From contig CM033120.1 of assembly GCA_019321725.1 (NCBI GenBank), forward strand, positions 5,523,694-5,587,693: a stretch of 64,000 bases of DNA, given 5' to 3'. Positions 12,053 through 24,141 of this stretch are shown here, piece after piece (position 1 is the first letter of the stretch; the number at the start of each line of letters is the position of its first letter). The position numbers and the translations under genes were made by a program. The notes beneath the pieces were generated by a model. That model made no database searches, was not told the DNA's origin, and worked only from the letters and a program-made list of their open reading frames with translations. This stretch comes from Paulownia fortunei. Taxonomy: Eukaryota; Streptophyta; Magnoliopsida; Lamiales; Paulowniaceae.

Positions 12053-13190
12053 TCAGTGTTCTGTTATGTCCTCCATATCTGAACAATGCATTTTTTAGAA
12101 GAAGAAGTAATCGAATAAAGTTAGAGTGAACACTCATTGTCCTTATAAATCATCACTTAGCTCTACTGCATCGAATTCCCCTTACAATAAGACTTGAAAG
12201 ACCTATTAGCTTGCACTTGATTGTTGCTACCGTTTTGATTGCATTTGATCTGCACTAGGATTACTTCTATTTGGTTTTCTACTATTAGGATTGCATTTAG
12301 ATTTTGATCATTGTGAATGTTGTCGGGTTGGTTCGGTAGAATTTATGTCTCCCTAATGATCCCAAGCTCGTTAATTGGCATCTTTTAAGTTTTTTTTTAT
12401 GTTGTATGCAGGTTTAGTATGTACCAGTTCATCTATGGTACTATTATGTTGTTTGTTTGTGTTTAAACTAATGTCTTATCTTAGCTTAGGATATTTAAAG
12501 ACATATAAGTTGAATTACATTTTCGAATGTTCATAATGGATGAAATTTCTTGCTTGCCATTATAAACACATATTTAACCAAAAGAAGGAAAATACATTTA
12601 TATAACTACTTTTTAAAAAAGGGTAAAAATAATCAAGAAACTAGCTTTACAATTACATGAACAAAATCAACTTACCCAAAAAAGCATAACTGAAAAAAAA
12701 AGAGGACAATGAATAACTTACGGCTGAATATCTTACACCAATAAATTTTCATTTTCATCAAATCCAAGAGAAATGCATTAATAGCAATCCTCTTTTGAGG
12801 CCAACTACCACCAACAATCTCTCATTCTTTAATACTGCCAATTTAATTAGTCATTCATCAACCCCTACTTTTGCAATTCCCTTCAATTGACCTACAAAAT
12901 TCTTCTAGCTAAAGTAATGCATGCAAATAAGAAATCAACCAAAAAAGTTTTCCCATATGTTATTGATTTTCCAGGTACGTTATGCCCAGTTCCCTTCATT
13001 TATTTTCCACCTCAAGGATAAATATTAGTTTCTAGAAATTGTATTGTTAAATTTGGAAGTTTATTAATTTTGCACGTCAGATATGTTGATACATAAAAGT
13101 TATTTTACATATATTTCCTGATTGTTGGCTTTAAGATGAATAGTTTTTGAATGGTCAGTTGTTTGGTTTCTAATGTAGGTTATCTCTAGA
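12053..13190. other. AT-rich spacer without a recognisable gene
   Basis: Nothing convincing is coding on either strand. It is ordinary AT-rich DNA between the Myb/SANT-like remnant and the candidate LTR at 13191. Confidence 0.5.
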
Positions 13191-13537
13191 TGTTGAGATG
13201 TGACAACTCTGCTCCAACACTTGTCTCTTGATTGTTGCTCCTTTTGTTAGGTTCCCGACTAGCAACACTAACAGATAGTTAGAAGGGCCCTGGGGTTTTT
13301 CTAGGAAAGCCCTTTTGATGCTTAAGTCAACAATAATTCTAGAGAGAACAATTACCAACTAAAAGCAAGAAAAATATTACCTACCTTGTAAATGAGTAGG
13401 AGATGATATCTATACATAATTAATTAGGACATGAGCCTTCAATGTAATTTAGGCCTCTTGGGCCTATGAATTTGTTTTAATTGAAATTAGATATGTGTTG
13501 GGCTAAAATAAAATTAAATGATTATACCCATCATACA
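13191..13537 (-). repeat. Candidate Tat-like 3' LTR
   Basis: On the minus strand GAGTTGAGGGGT (a polypurine tract, about 13538-13550) is followed by TGTATGATGGGTATAATC, as expected for an LTR start. A possible end, CATCTCAACA, lies at 13191-13200. There is no second LTR copy in the window to confirm the boundaries. Confidence 0.45.
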
Positions 13538-13605
13538 ACCCCTCAACTCTCAATCAACATAGCGAAGAGATGGGTGGCTTGGAGTTAAAAGTTCTATCAC
13601 GAGAA

Positions 13606-13785
13606 TGAGAGAATCTTTGGCATATATAAGCAAGAGTGAAGGTCATTCCTTACTTTTAGCAGGGGAGCGAGCATCGTTGGTATATATAGGAGGGAGTGAA
13701 GGTCATTCCTCACTTTCAACAGGGGAGCGAGCATCTTTGGTATATATAATAGGGAGTGAAGGTCATTTCTCACTTTTAGCAAGGG
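13606..13785. repeat. 60-bp tandem repeat, three copies
   Basis: Three units with a period of exactly 60 bp share the core TATATA, then AGNGTGAAGGTCATTCCT, then GCAGGGGAGCGAGCATC. Open frames run through on both strands because 60 is a multiple of three, so those ORFs are by-products. The position between the antisense ORF and the 3' LTR fits the tandem repeats known from the 3' untranslated region of Tat-lineage elements. Confidence 0.9.
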
Positions 13786-14640
13786 AACATGAGTTTCAAA
13801 AATATGTATTCTCAAAATCATAATTTCAAACTTCTTTCTTCATTTCTCTCTTCTTTGCTAGGGAGTCATGCTTGCGAGAATAGGTCCACGAGTACGTCAG
13901 GAAGGGAGAAATGTTGGTGGGAAGATGTCACGCCAGCATCTTGGGGAGAGCCGTTACATATGCGATGGTGTGTCTCCCAATTGAGGTAAGAGAGCCTCAG
14001 TCAAATCCAGCTGATGTGTGGTTGCCTCGATTGGCCATCCTCTAGCTACAGAGGTGGGGAGTCCTGGGCAGCCCCTTTCCATCGCTAAGGTAATACCTCG
14101 ATAGTTCCCTAGCTGGATCAAGGCTTTGATGGCTTAACCGACTTCTCTTCACTTAGCTGAGGCTTTACCTTAACTAACTTCGTATTCTACTAAGGCTTTT
14201 ATGCCTCGACAGGGCTCTCTTCTAGGGGTCATGTTGTCCTTAGTTCAGTTTATTCCTTACCTTTTTTTTTTCTCATCCTTCTGTGAATGACTTAGGCTGA
14301 AAACTAATTTCTATTAAGTATCTCAAGAGAGTATCTATTAAGTTGAGGGATTCACTTTTGGGATGACATGAGTGTTCGTCTGATTCATTAAAGTATAAGG
14401 AGTTTGCATCCCATGATGTGGTTTGAGTCTATATGGGGATTAGGATGGTGATGGTAATCAGGATAAATTTAGCCTTGAGAAAGCATTTCAATCGAGGAAG
14501 GGTCCCTTTCCTCGTAGTTCGATATCGATACATTGTAGTGTGATGAATTTTGATATATTAGATAAATTTATGTCTAGGAGAGATCTCATCTTACTCTCAA
14601 AGAGGTTGGATTTATCATCTTATTTTAAATTTATTTCTTC
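13786..14640. other. Tat-like element spacer
   Basis: A locally more GC-rich stretch (about 13860-14220) with repeated CCTCGA and GGCTT words, such as gaggtaatacctcga-like sequence, and no sustained open frame. It reads as 3' untranslated spacer of the surrounding element. Confidence 0.45.
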
Positions 14641-16170
14641 TTTCCCTAGTTAAAGGCACAAGGAGCCTCTTAAGGGATACTTTACCGTTTATATGTTCAA
14701 CTTTGTTAGTGGATTCTCCCTTCTTCCTCTCCTCTCCTGGTAGAGATCATACGTGCGTATGGTCTTTGTGCTGGTCTGTTCATCCCTAACTTTTACATAT
14801 ATTTTAAGGGTTTTCGACATTGTTTAGGAAGTTAGGTCTTTAAGTAACCTTAGAGAGCTTTTTTTCTCTTTTCATTATGAGGAGTTTGATTGGGGAGTCT
14901 TTCTAGCATTTCTTTCCCCAGTGTAGGTTCCTAGATGGGGTGGTTTCTTCCCATGGTCCTTGGAAGAAAAAATGTTTCTACATTAAAGATAATAGTTAGG
15001 GGATTCCCATTGAGTGGAATAGTTCTCATTCTATTCCTTCTATTTCTTATATTTCTCCCAGCTCGCATTATGAGTTTAGAGAGTGTTGTGTGGCAACAGG
15101 ATTATTTCATCAACCTTTTGATGTTAGACATTTATTCCTTACGGGTATCTAAGCATTTTATATTGCTTAAGTAATGAATTGCTTTTCCTTTATATATTTG
15201 CTCTTAATGTATGCTATGCTTCTTTTCTCAAGGAAGAAGTTGGATGTGGTAGCTGTTAAAGCCTACAAGAAGAAGTCTTGTGAGGCTGGCGGCAATTCAT
15301 CTAGGCCTCCATCCTCAAGAAGCAAGGAAGATAGGTGCTAGTCACCTCGATACACTGGAGGTGAGCTTAGGTCTTCATCTCGACCAACTAAGCATGGCAT
15401 CAACACCCACATAATGAGGCCTTCTCTTGCTCCCGCCATGAATAAGAGGCCAAGAGGGGAGGCAGATGTCACCCTTCCCAAGGGTAGTACTGGCTCGAGC
15501 ATGTTTTCTCCTAACATCCATAGCCAAGAAGGCATCCATTCTTTATGGGACACTTCTGAGGTGTCGTTGGGTTGGAGCAGGACAAGGGGCATCATTAGTG
15601 ATGACGACCTTAGCAGGCTCAGCTATATGCCTTCATCCAACTTGGATGCTTTATTGGATGGAGACTTAGCTTGGATAAGTAGTTTATTCAGCTCTTATCT
15701 TTACTATGAGCATTTTTCTTTTCCTTAATGATATTATTTGCTTCTCTTTTTGGTTAGGCCTTCACTATATCCATTGCGATTAGTTGTTGAGTTGGTGGCT
15801 CAGAAGAAATACCTGGGTGCTTCGTGGTTGCAACGTAGAAAAGTGTTGAGACTAAGGAGAGATTCCTGTAGTCCTAAGATGGGATGAGTTTCCTAGCCAG
15901 GAAGAGGCTGTTGCAATAGAGTCCTTTAAAGCTCTTTAAGTCCTTTAGTCAAGTTGTCTTAAAATGGGCTATTGGGATACATGATCATACCGTTTGTGAT
16001 TGTAGGCGTACTTTAAGGGAGACCACTTATGAGAATTTATTGCGTAGATAGGATGGTTTTAAGCATCCACTAAAGGACTTTGTCAAATACCAAGATGGTT
16101 ATGAAACTTTATCAAATGCCCAGGATGGTTATGGGATTTTGTTAAATGCCCAAGATGGTTTTGAGCCACC
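14641..16170 (+). pseudogene. Antisense extra ORF of the Tat-like element
   Basis: Coding-like plus-strand sequence opposite to the element's gag. The first block (about 14650-15170) has the order of the plant transposon-like domain of these extra ORFs: GYFTVYMFNFVSGFSL, then an EIIRAYGLCAG segment, then PWKKKCFYIKD and GIPIEWN. After an apparent intron near 15175-15230 it continues with a basic, Ser- and Pro-rich linker (KKSCEAGGNSSRPPSSR) and the open frame 15414-15728 (RPRGEADVTLPKG and an acidic DDDLSRLSYMPSSNLDALLDGDLAWI end). A last part ends in three in-frame 10-residue repeats. Stops and frameshifts disrupt it. The role of these ORFs is not known. Confidence 0.55.
16081..16170 (+). 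repeat. 30-bp tandem repeat, three copies
   Basis: Three units with a period of 30 bp share the core TCAAATGCCCAAGATGGTTATG. In the plus frame they encode a 10-residue repeat around NAQDGYG. The period is a multiple of three and it lies at the end of the antisense ORF, so it may be a C-terminal repeat of that protein. Confidence 0.8.
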
Positions 16171-16320
16171 ACTTACTTGACTTTGTTGTTGTTGCTTGCT
16201 TGCTCATTTATTAATTTCAGAGTTCTAAGCATGTTATGCTCTCTACAAATTTGATCAATATTTTTAACATGTGCAAAGAACAACAATAATTATGGGATGT
16301 AAACATGAGCAACCATGAAC
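16171..16320. other. Junction where Tat pol should be
   Basis: Only about 150 bp of AT-rich DNA separates the antisense ORF from the end of the protease region. Several kilobases of RT, RNase H and integrase sequence are therefore missing. Confidence 0.55.
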
Positions 16321-18253
16321 TTAGCTAAATAATTTTATGAATACAATAAAATATAAACCTTCCCATGAATAGGGTGTCCCAGGAAAACTATCATAAATAT
16401 TGAAATGAAATTGTTCATGTACAACATAGAATAGGAAAGCAGTAAAGGATAGATAAATTTTCAAAAGCAAAAAATGATAGGAGCGCATATGTCTCAAGGC
16501 TTGTTGTTGCTGTCTTCTGGACCTTTTACTTTCTTTAGGGTGGTGACATAGCATTCCCTAGTCACCATGAGCCCCCCTACTCCATTTATTGCTAGAAACT
16601 TGACCTTAATATGGACAATTGAAGTAACTGCTCATAGTTAATTAAGACTGGGCCTCCCCAAGATCATGTTACAACCAGAAGGGTCTTTACCACCAAAAAT
16701 CTTGAAAGCTTTATGACCTGATATAGTCTATGTATTCCCAATGTGAGTGGAAGCATCACCTCTCCTAGAGCATTCTCCATTTCTCTGGTAAAGCCCACGA
16801 GAGGAGTGATTCTTGAACTACTTGGGTTTGATCCATCCTAAACTTGTGGAAAGCATCATGGAAGATGATGTCTACAACACTTCCACCATCTATCAGCACT
16901 CATTTCATGAGAAAGTTGGATAACATTATTGAGATAACAAGGGCATCGACACACTGCTCTACTATAGGGTTAATATCTTGCTCTCCATATGTGATCGCCA
17001 TGTTCCTCTCTCGAATATGGAGAATTTCTCAAACATCAGGGGGGACTTAGGCGCTTATCTCTTCCATGTTTTGTTAAGTTCTAAGTGCGCTCCTCACGTC
17101 TCTGCCTGAGGGACCTCCAAAAATAACGTGTATAATGCCAGCATTAGTATTATCCTATCGTCCAGTTTATCTCTGGATCTTGACTGTTTATGTTGCAATT
17201 CTCTAGATAGAGGTAAGTCTTAAGTTGAAAAGTCTGCATAAGAGCACTGGTTAACAACCTTCTTCAAGTAGAACCTTTGAGCCTTTCAATCCCTTCTTTT
17301 AGTTAGAAACAGTGGTGTGGCCCTTATCATGATGAAAACTACTATACTTTTTGGACTAATCTCGCTTGGGATTTTTCTCATCTTCATAGGAGGTTCAATT
17401 ATACCTTAGGGTTATTTGTTAGTAGAACTTCTACAAGTAGAGCATTCAGAAGAGTGTATCGATGATAGTTAGGTATAGGCTTATGCCACTCTACTGTCTT
17501 GGAATTAGGCTTTTCATTCTTCTTGTGCTTCATTTTGGCTCCAATTCCCACTTTCAGGTGCTTCACTTCCTCAATGCGTATGTAGTTTTTTGCCTAAGCT
17601 AGGAGTTCCTCCAAGGACCGGGTAGCTTTTTAGCAATTAACTCCTAGAGCCTTCCCTGACAAAAATTCTGTTGTAGGATGCCCGCTAGGAGCCCATTACT
17701 GATGTAAGGCACCTTGTTCATAGCTTCAATGAAATGCTGAATGTATTCTAGAAAAGTTTTGTTCTCCTTCTTCTTTGTCGTGAAGATGTAGGTTGTGGTC
17801 TTGGGCCACTTCCAGTTTATGGATGATTGAAGTAGGAAGCCCTCAGTGAGTTGCTCCTTCCTAGTAATAAATCCTACTGAAAACTAGTTAAACTATGTCA
17901 AGGCCCTCTTAACAAGCCCTATGGGAAGACCTTGAAGTATGCAACATCACTCATACCATACAAATTTTCCTTGGCATAAAACTTGTCCAAATGTTCTTAT
18001 GGATCTCCTGTTCCATCATATTCCGGAAGGTTGGAGGTCTTCACTCCCATGAGGGACTCAACCAAAATACTCATTGTAAAAGGACTCATTCTTTGAGGTA
18101 TCAGTGCAAACATCGAACATTGCTCTTTGGGAAGATGGAATGATGGATAGTACGAGACTCCTCCACCCTAAAGGGTATAGGCATTTACTTCTTGCTTAGG
18201 GGAACCTCACCACTGGTCACTTCCTCTAAGATCTTTTCCCTTCTTCTTTCCAT
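16321..18253 (-). pseudogene. Tat-like gag and aspartic protease, degraded
   Basis: Reading right to left, gag similarity includes an HLDKFYAKENLYG-like block near 18000-17960 and a downstream nucleocapsid region. The protease lies at about 17000-16600. Its active-site region reads VLIDGGSVVDIIFHDAFHKF (16905-16846), the counterpart of ILVDxGSSADIL, and the later box reads CNMILGRPSLN (about 16680-16648). The lysine-rich tail at 16560-16480 (KESKRSRRQQQQALRH) resembles the sequence after the ARECY motif. Stops and frameshifts are common. Protease would cleave the Gag-Pol polyprotein. The lineage call comes from the GRPxLNxLRAV-like box. Confidence 0.68.
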
Positions 18254-20405
18254 TGTTGGGTTTGCTATGACCATGAGGTAAACGCAGGGGAAATATAATT
18301 TTTTTTTAATAAAAACATGCATTAACAATTAATGCACTACCTCGGGTAACTAAAAATGATTTAACAACCAGCAATATATAAATAGTATTTAATTAAATAG
18401 TGTGAATATTGATACCTTCTTGACTCCTTTGTTAATAATACAAGAAATGGGGCAATCAATTGCCTGTCCACGCATCCTCTCCCTCCAAAGAAAGTCCACA
18501 TCTTGGACAAGAACACCGAAAATAATAAAATTGCTAGTTTCTACTATTTTCTTTTCTAGCCTAGTGTGGAGTGAACTTATAACCTTTCAATCCAACTTGT
18601 GAATTAAAGATTAAAGTTTATTCAATTATTCTTAATTTAACTTGTAAAAGAAGAACAATTAAAATATGCACTTGATTAATACAAGAGAAGAGAAAAGGAA
18701 GACAAAATGAAGAAAATATTTTTTCTTCTAATTCTTGCTATGGCCAAAAATTACAAGATAATTGGATAGTTAAATTTTGTTTTCAATATATCATATATAT
18801 AAGGAGGCTACAAAAAATAGGGCAACCCTAGTTTCATCCTCACATGGTAATTAGTTTGTATGGAAAAGTCTAACTTTCCTTAACAAACTTAAAACATATG
18901 CACAAAATAAAATCTTTCCTTTTTTTATTATGGCCGAATTTTGCTTGCAAAATTAGGGCAACATTTACTCATTTTGTCTTGTCTTCCAAGCTATGAATTT
19001 ATCCCATAAATTCATATGTATAATATCATATAATATTTAAATAAGTAAATCTTATTCACTTGTTTAATTTCTCTTATTTTCAAGTGGGCTTCTAACAAGC
19101 CTAATTAAACTTGGGCTTGGACTTCTCCAAGTCCATTTAATTAATTCAATTAATTAAATTAGTCTAAATCTAAATTAATTGATCCAATAAATTAATTTAT
19201 TCACTCCAATTGGATTCCTAATCTCATTAGGCCCAATTAAATAGTCCTATTATTTAATTGAATAATTAATTCAACTCTTCGAATTAATTTAATCCTTTAA
19301 TTATTTAATTGTATCCAACCCCTTGGATGATTTATAGGCTAGAGATGTTCCATTCCAAATTGTGTGTGACCTTTTAGGTTCACTTCTAACCTAGTAGTGG
19401 GCTTGCAACATTTGCAACTTATGAATAACAATTATTCTGATTAATTAATCCACTAAGAATTAACTCCTTAATTTCTAGAACCTCACTATCCGTGAAAACA
19501 CCTAGCTAGTAATCACAACAAATTAGTCTTTGGTAAAATAGCAAGTGATCCTATTCCAATTATGAGTACCATGCACATAAGGTCCTTCCGTTAACTAATC
19601 TCCCGATTGAGTCTAAGGCATGGATAATAGTCGAAACCCTAATCGACTCAATATTTATAATTTCATTTCAAATTGTAGCGACTCTTAATGAATCATCAAG
19701 AACCCTTTTTTGATATTCACTCTGCCTTGGCCAAGGTCTTTTGAGTCGCGCACTATGAAAATATATGAGATTCACTTGTTCTACCCGACAAGTGATAGAT
19801 CCTTTATTGGCCACTCATTAACCTTCATTCGCATAAATACAATACCCAACATAACCTCTTTATGATTGTCAGGCAATCCGATGATACATCTAAGTAAGGC
19901 ATTACACGTATAAGGTTACAATGGTACCTCAAGTCAAAGGACTAGTCGTACACTATCGTAACGTAGAAATTCTTAATTCGATATTTGGGATTTCCAACTA
20001 AGAATTTCAAGCAGGTCAATTCAGTGTACTTGTTCTCTAACAAGCATCCACATACATGCACTTGTATCTCTACGCTGATGTCCATAAAATGGGACATCCT
20101 CATATTACGAGCATGCATCGTATGCGCGAGTCTTATTGGGCTATTCAATGTCCCTTCTCAAAAAGCCCTCAACTCAGAACATAGTTTAAGATCAAAGCCA
20201 TAGAGGAATGTTCCATGATTTCCATCATATGCACGACCATGCCCCATAGCTATAATTGATCTAGAGACTTTATCTAATGTACAATAAATAAATATGAGCC
20301 ATAAGATAAAGAAAATACCTTTAATAAATATATTATAACTGAGAAAGTCTATTACAAGAGTAAATAACGGCCAATCTAATTGGCGTGTCGGGCACTACTC
20401 TAATA
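18254..20405 (-). mobile_element. Copia solo LTR inserted in the Tat-like gag
   Basis: A complete copia LTR in minus orientation. The left edge TGTTGGGTTTGCTATGACC is the reverse complement of the LTR end, and the right edge is the reverse complement of an LTR start. The flanks are TCCAT (18249-18253) and TCCAC (20406-20410), a 4-of-5 target duplication. No primer-binding site or internal sequence is attached, so it is a solo LTR left by recombination between the two LTRs of a full element. It belongs to the family of 7858-10019. Confidence 0.85.
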
Positions 20406-20765
20406 TCCACTTGCTCTTTGTGCAACCTCTCTCTCTCTCTCTAGCTGGCATGAGCTTTCTCCTCTCTACAAAGATTGAATAAGAGGATTAGTTGGGTGGT
20501 CAACAAAGTATTAAGTTCTTGGCTTAATATTGCTCCTGCAAACCCTTCAATGGTGCTTGTGTAAAGTAGATCACCATCTCTAGGTGAAATCCTCCTATCA
20601 GGAGTTGTTACTTAGGGGCCATTGGTGCTTCCTGATGTTGGGGCCCTTGATGTTGCTGGAAAAAGGCCGAATGAGGCTGCTGGTCCATTCCTACACCATT
20701 AGCTCTTTGTTCTTAGTGAGCTCCTCGCGCGATGGTCTCTCTTGCCCTCATGTGTGTTAATATGA
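20406..20765 (-). pseudogene. Tat-like gag 5' part
   Basis: A more GC-rich stretch continuing the gag region across the solo LTR. It contains Gln- and Pro-rich codons (minus strand at about 20670-20620) typical of the low-complexity N-terminal part of this gag. No start codon could be chosen. The region ends where copia LTR sequence begins at about 20766. Confidence 0.45.
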
Positions 20766-21965
20766 GAAAACATCCTAATTTGTGCTATTAAAAGTGTTGA
20801 AAATTGTGTTGAATTATGAACTTATTAGTATAAAGGTTGAATTCACCAAGACCCCAAACATTGATCCTCTAAGCGTGTATCCATACTTCGAATGCCCATT
20901 TGCAATGAAGCCTATGCTAGTAAGCTTATATTTGATATTCCTACATGAGGTGTTTGTATGGGCTTATGGAATAAAATAAATCTCTATTTACTTGGGTGTC
21001 TGATCAACTCTTAATTTAATTAGGGTGGAAGAAGAATTGATTAAAAAACTAGGAGAAAACAAGATAACAATTTTCTAGCTATGGGAGAGAGGGGGAGAAA
21101 AGTTAAACAAGCATTAATTTGTTAATTTTTTCCCCTTAAGGGGTATTTATATCCTTATAGTTTCTTTCGCAAAAAACCCCTTTCCTAATTCAATTTGAAA
21201 CTCAATAGGTAAGTCTTTGGTCCCTTTCCAAGCCCAAATTGGATTAATATGGTAAGTCTTTAATTCCACATTAAAGACATATGATAAGCCTTTCATTCCT
21301 AGTTTGAGACTTAAAGTAAGTCTTTGACTCTAAGTCTAAAACTTATGGTAAGTCTTTAATTAAAATTCAAGACGTAATTTCCTAGTCATTCTTGGAATTT
21401 ATTTCTTAATTAAATTACTCATGGGCTCCCTACTAGCCTACACTCAATTGTCCTTGATCCAAATTAATTAAACCTAATTTAATCAATTAAATTAATTAAA
21501 TTAGTTCATCCAATGAATTACAAAGACCCATAATAATTAATTATCCAAAATAATTAATTACTTGTTCCATGATGGGTCACCTAATTCAATTAGGTCAATT
21601 AATTAATCTAATTAATTAATTGAAATACTTCAACACTTGAATTAATTAGATGCTATTTATTTAATCATATTAATTAAATGTAATTCAACTCTCAGAATAA
21701 TTACTTGAGTAAGAAATGAGCTTCTCCAGGTTAGTGGGTGACCCCTACCCTAAGTTCACCCATATGCTAGTAATGGGCTCGCAACTCTTGTGATTCAGTC
21801 CAATAATTAATGGCTTAATTATACTCGATTAACTAATCAAATTAATTCATCATGTTGAAATTAACCCAATAATTCCAAGAACCACATAATTCAAGGTTAG
21901 CATCTAGCAACACGCCATGAAGATCGAGACACAGTAGAAGGTGGCGTACCCTTCCAATTACAAAT
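20766..21965 (-). repeat. Copia LTR fragment, minus orientation
   Basis: The reverse complement of 20840-20905 matches the downstream part of the LTR at 27960-28020 (shared TATGGATAC, CTTAGAGGATCAA and TTGGTGAATT-like words). The rest contains the same AATTAATT-rich blocks. It stops at 21965, where another LTR of the opposite orientation starts, and is truncated on both sides. Confidence 0.72.
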
Positions 21966-23395
21966 TGTTGGGGTGGTGCCTGATGCACTAATTAGATTGA
22001 GCATCTTTTATACTCATGTATTTGTAAGATAATATTTTTCAAATCATGTTAATAAAATAGGTATTCTCTTTATCTTCAATTGCATATAGTAATTAGATAA
22101 AGTCACTAGATCAAACTTAGCTATGGGATATGATCGCGCATATAACAGCAATCATGGAACATGCCTCTGAGGCTTTGGTCTTAAATTAATTTTGGGTTGA
22201 GGACTTTTTGAGATAGGACATAGAATAGCCCAATAAGACTCGTGCATATAATGTCATACTCACATGAAGAGGATGCCTCACTTTATGCACATCTGCGTAG
22301 TGATGCTAATGCATGTATGCAGGTTCTTATTAGAGAACAAGTATGTGTGTATAGAGGTTAATGAGTGGCCAACAAAGGATCTGTCCCATGTTTAGTAGAA
22401 TAAGTGAATCTCATATCTTTTCATAGTTCATGACTCAGAATTTCTTGGTCAAGGCAGGATGAATGTTAAATGGTATTTTCTAATGATTCATCATTAGTTA
22501 TTGGAACTTGAAATAGAATCATAGTTATTGAGTCATTTGGAGTTTTGACTTATAATCCATACCTTAGACTCAATCAGAAGATTAGATGATAGAAGGACCT
22601 TACGTGTACGGTATTCATAATTAAAATAGGTTTGCTCTTTATTTCACCTAAGACTACATGATACACTTTCTAGGTATTTTCCATGACTTATGAGCTTTTT
22701 GGAATTAAGAAGTTAATTCTAAGTAGATTAATTAATATAATTATTATTCATAAGTTGCAAGTGTTTCAAGCCCACTGCTAGCTTAGTTGGGAACCTAAAG
22801 GGTCACACACAATTTGAGATGGAACATTTCTAGTTTGGGAATTGATCCATACAATTGAATTCAACTAATTAATATATATTAATTAATTAGAGCTTTATTT
22901 AATTCAAAGAGTTGAATTAATTAATCAATTAAGTATTTAGATTATTTAATTGATAAAATAAGATTAGGGAACTCAATTGGAGTAAAATAAATAATTGATT
23001 AGATTAATTAGTTGAGTTAACCATAAATTAATTTACTCAATTAAATAATTAAATTATTTAATTGGGCCTAATATTAGGTGGGTTGGATAGAATTAAATAA
23101 ATTGAATATGGGCCCAATTAATTAATTAGATTAATTATTGAATTTAATTAAGAGTCCAAGCCCAATTCAAAGTGGCCCAATTCAAAGTGGCCCATTAGGA
23201 GAGGCCCTTAGAGTTGTTGGAAGAAATGGAATCCTAAGAGTTAGATATTCATAGAATTATCTATAAGATTTGATAAAACATCTCCAAGTATCTTGGAAAG
23301 ATATAAGAGATAGATTTGAAGATTTCTAGGGGATATTGTGATCAACCAAAAATCTTTCAACCAATAAGAATGGGGGCCAAAAATTTCCAAGAGTA
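21966..23395 (+). repeat. Copia LTR, plus orientation, truncated at the 3' side
   Basis: It starts TGTTGGGGTGGTGCCTGATG, a variant of the family start, and parallels the copia A LTR through the conserved segments near 22140-22330, 22540-22620 and 23160-23390. Similarity stops at about 23395, before the expected LTR end, where unrelated minus-strand coding-like DNA begins. Confidence 0.78.
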
Positions 23396-24141
23396 GGGAG
23401 GAAGCTCGCCTATTGGGTGGGCATGCTCGAGTAATGTGCATGATCCTATCCCTAGGATGGCGAGGGTTTTCAAACCAGATGTATAACCTTTCTTTATGAT
23501 CTTGGGCCACATCCCGCTTATCATAGTAGCCCATGCAAACTCCCCACTCCAGTGTGGTGGACCTATCCTTGAATGCAATGCCAGATTGAATAGTTAGGGC
23601 ATCCAAGTCTATGATCAAAACTGTGGGATCAAGGATGCATTCCCCAAGTTCCAACATGTTGATCCCTTAGTCGTGCTTTAGCAAAGGATTAATAGTGGCA
23701 TTGGTTTATTTGAGCAGTGGAGTAGGCTCTAAGATGACATTGTTGTCTATTGATTGGTCAATAACCTTTTTAAGGTTGAAGTATTTGTTAATAGTATGTT
23801 CGAGCATTAGATAGTACTCATAAAATAAGTCTTTCCAGAATATAAGGGATAGGGGTTTTAGGTAATAGCTTTAGTTCCAATGGCTTCAATAAACCCTGTG
23901 CTCTCAACATCTTAAACACTAACTTGGTTGGGTCATATAACTTATGGAATTGAAGGGATACCCTAGGATAAAAACTTCTTCAATTCCCAATGGCATGGAT
24001 TACATTAGCACGCATAGCCCGAGTCCTTAAGATATCCTTGTTGGTCCAAACCACCTTCTAGTGTCAGGTTTCCAAGCTCCACTATTATTTGGCACCCAAT
24101 GAAAGCTTTGAAACTAGAAAATTATTGAGGAATCATGTATG
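23396..24141 (-). pseudogene. Unassigned coding-like fragment
   Basis: The longest minus-strand open frame (start 23657) reads through about 87 residues of coherent sequence before it enters LTR DNA at 23395. It contains TTLEWGVCMGYYDKRDVAQ and KERLYIWFENPRHPRDR followed by IMHITRACPP. Further upstream on that strand (about 24130-23660) are frames with stops that look like the linker of a plant retroelement gag. I do not recognise the family. It could be a retrotransposon gag fragment or a captured host exon. The frame, base composition and lack of similarity to the flanking LTRs are what support it. Confidence 0.35.

Larger units (their letters stand above)
13191..20765 (-). mobile_element. 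Tat/Retand-like Ty3/gypsy element with an antisense extra ORF
   Basis: On the minus strand from right to left are a gag start region (20765-20406), a copia solo LTR insertion (20405-18254), gag and protease (18253-16321), no recognisable RT, RNase H or integrase, then a plus-strand (antisense) ORF region (about 16170-14640), 60-bp tandem repeats (13785-13606), a polypurine tract (about 13550-13538) and a candidate short 3' LTR (13537-13191). Extra antisense ORFs between pol and the 3' LTR, with tandem repeats there, are described for the Tat lineage in plants. The 5' LTR is missing, replaced by copia LTR pieces from 20766. A deletion derivative. Confidence 0.66.

Noticed and set aside
13597..13823. 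Overlapping ORFs on both strands with repeated LLKVRNDLHS-type or SLVYIGGSEGH-type units.
   Set aside because: Both are by-products of three 60-bp tandem repeats. No family similarity, and both strands cannot be explained as coding.
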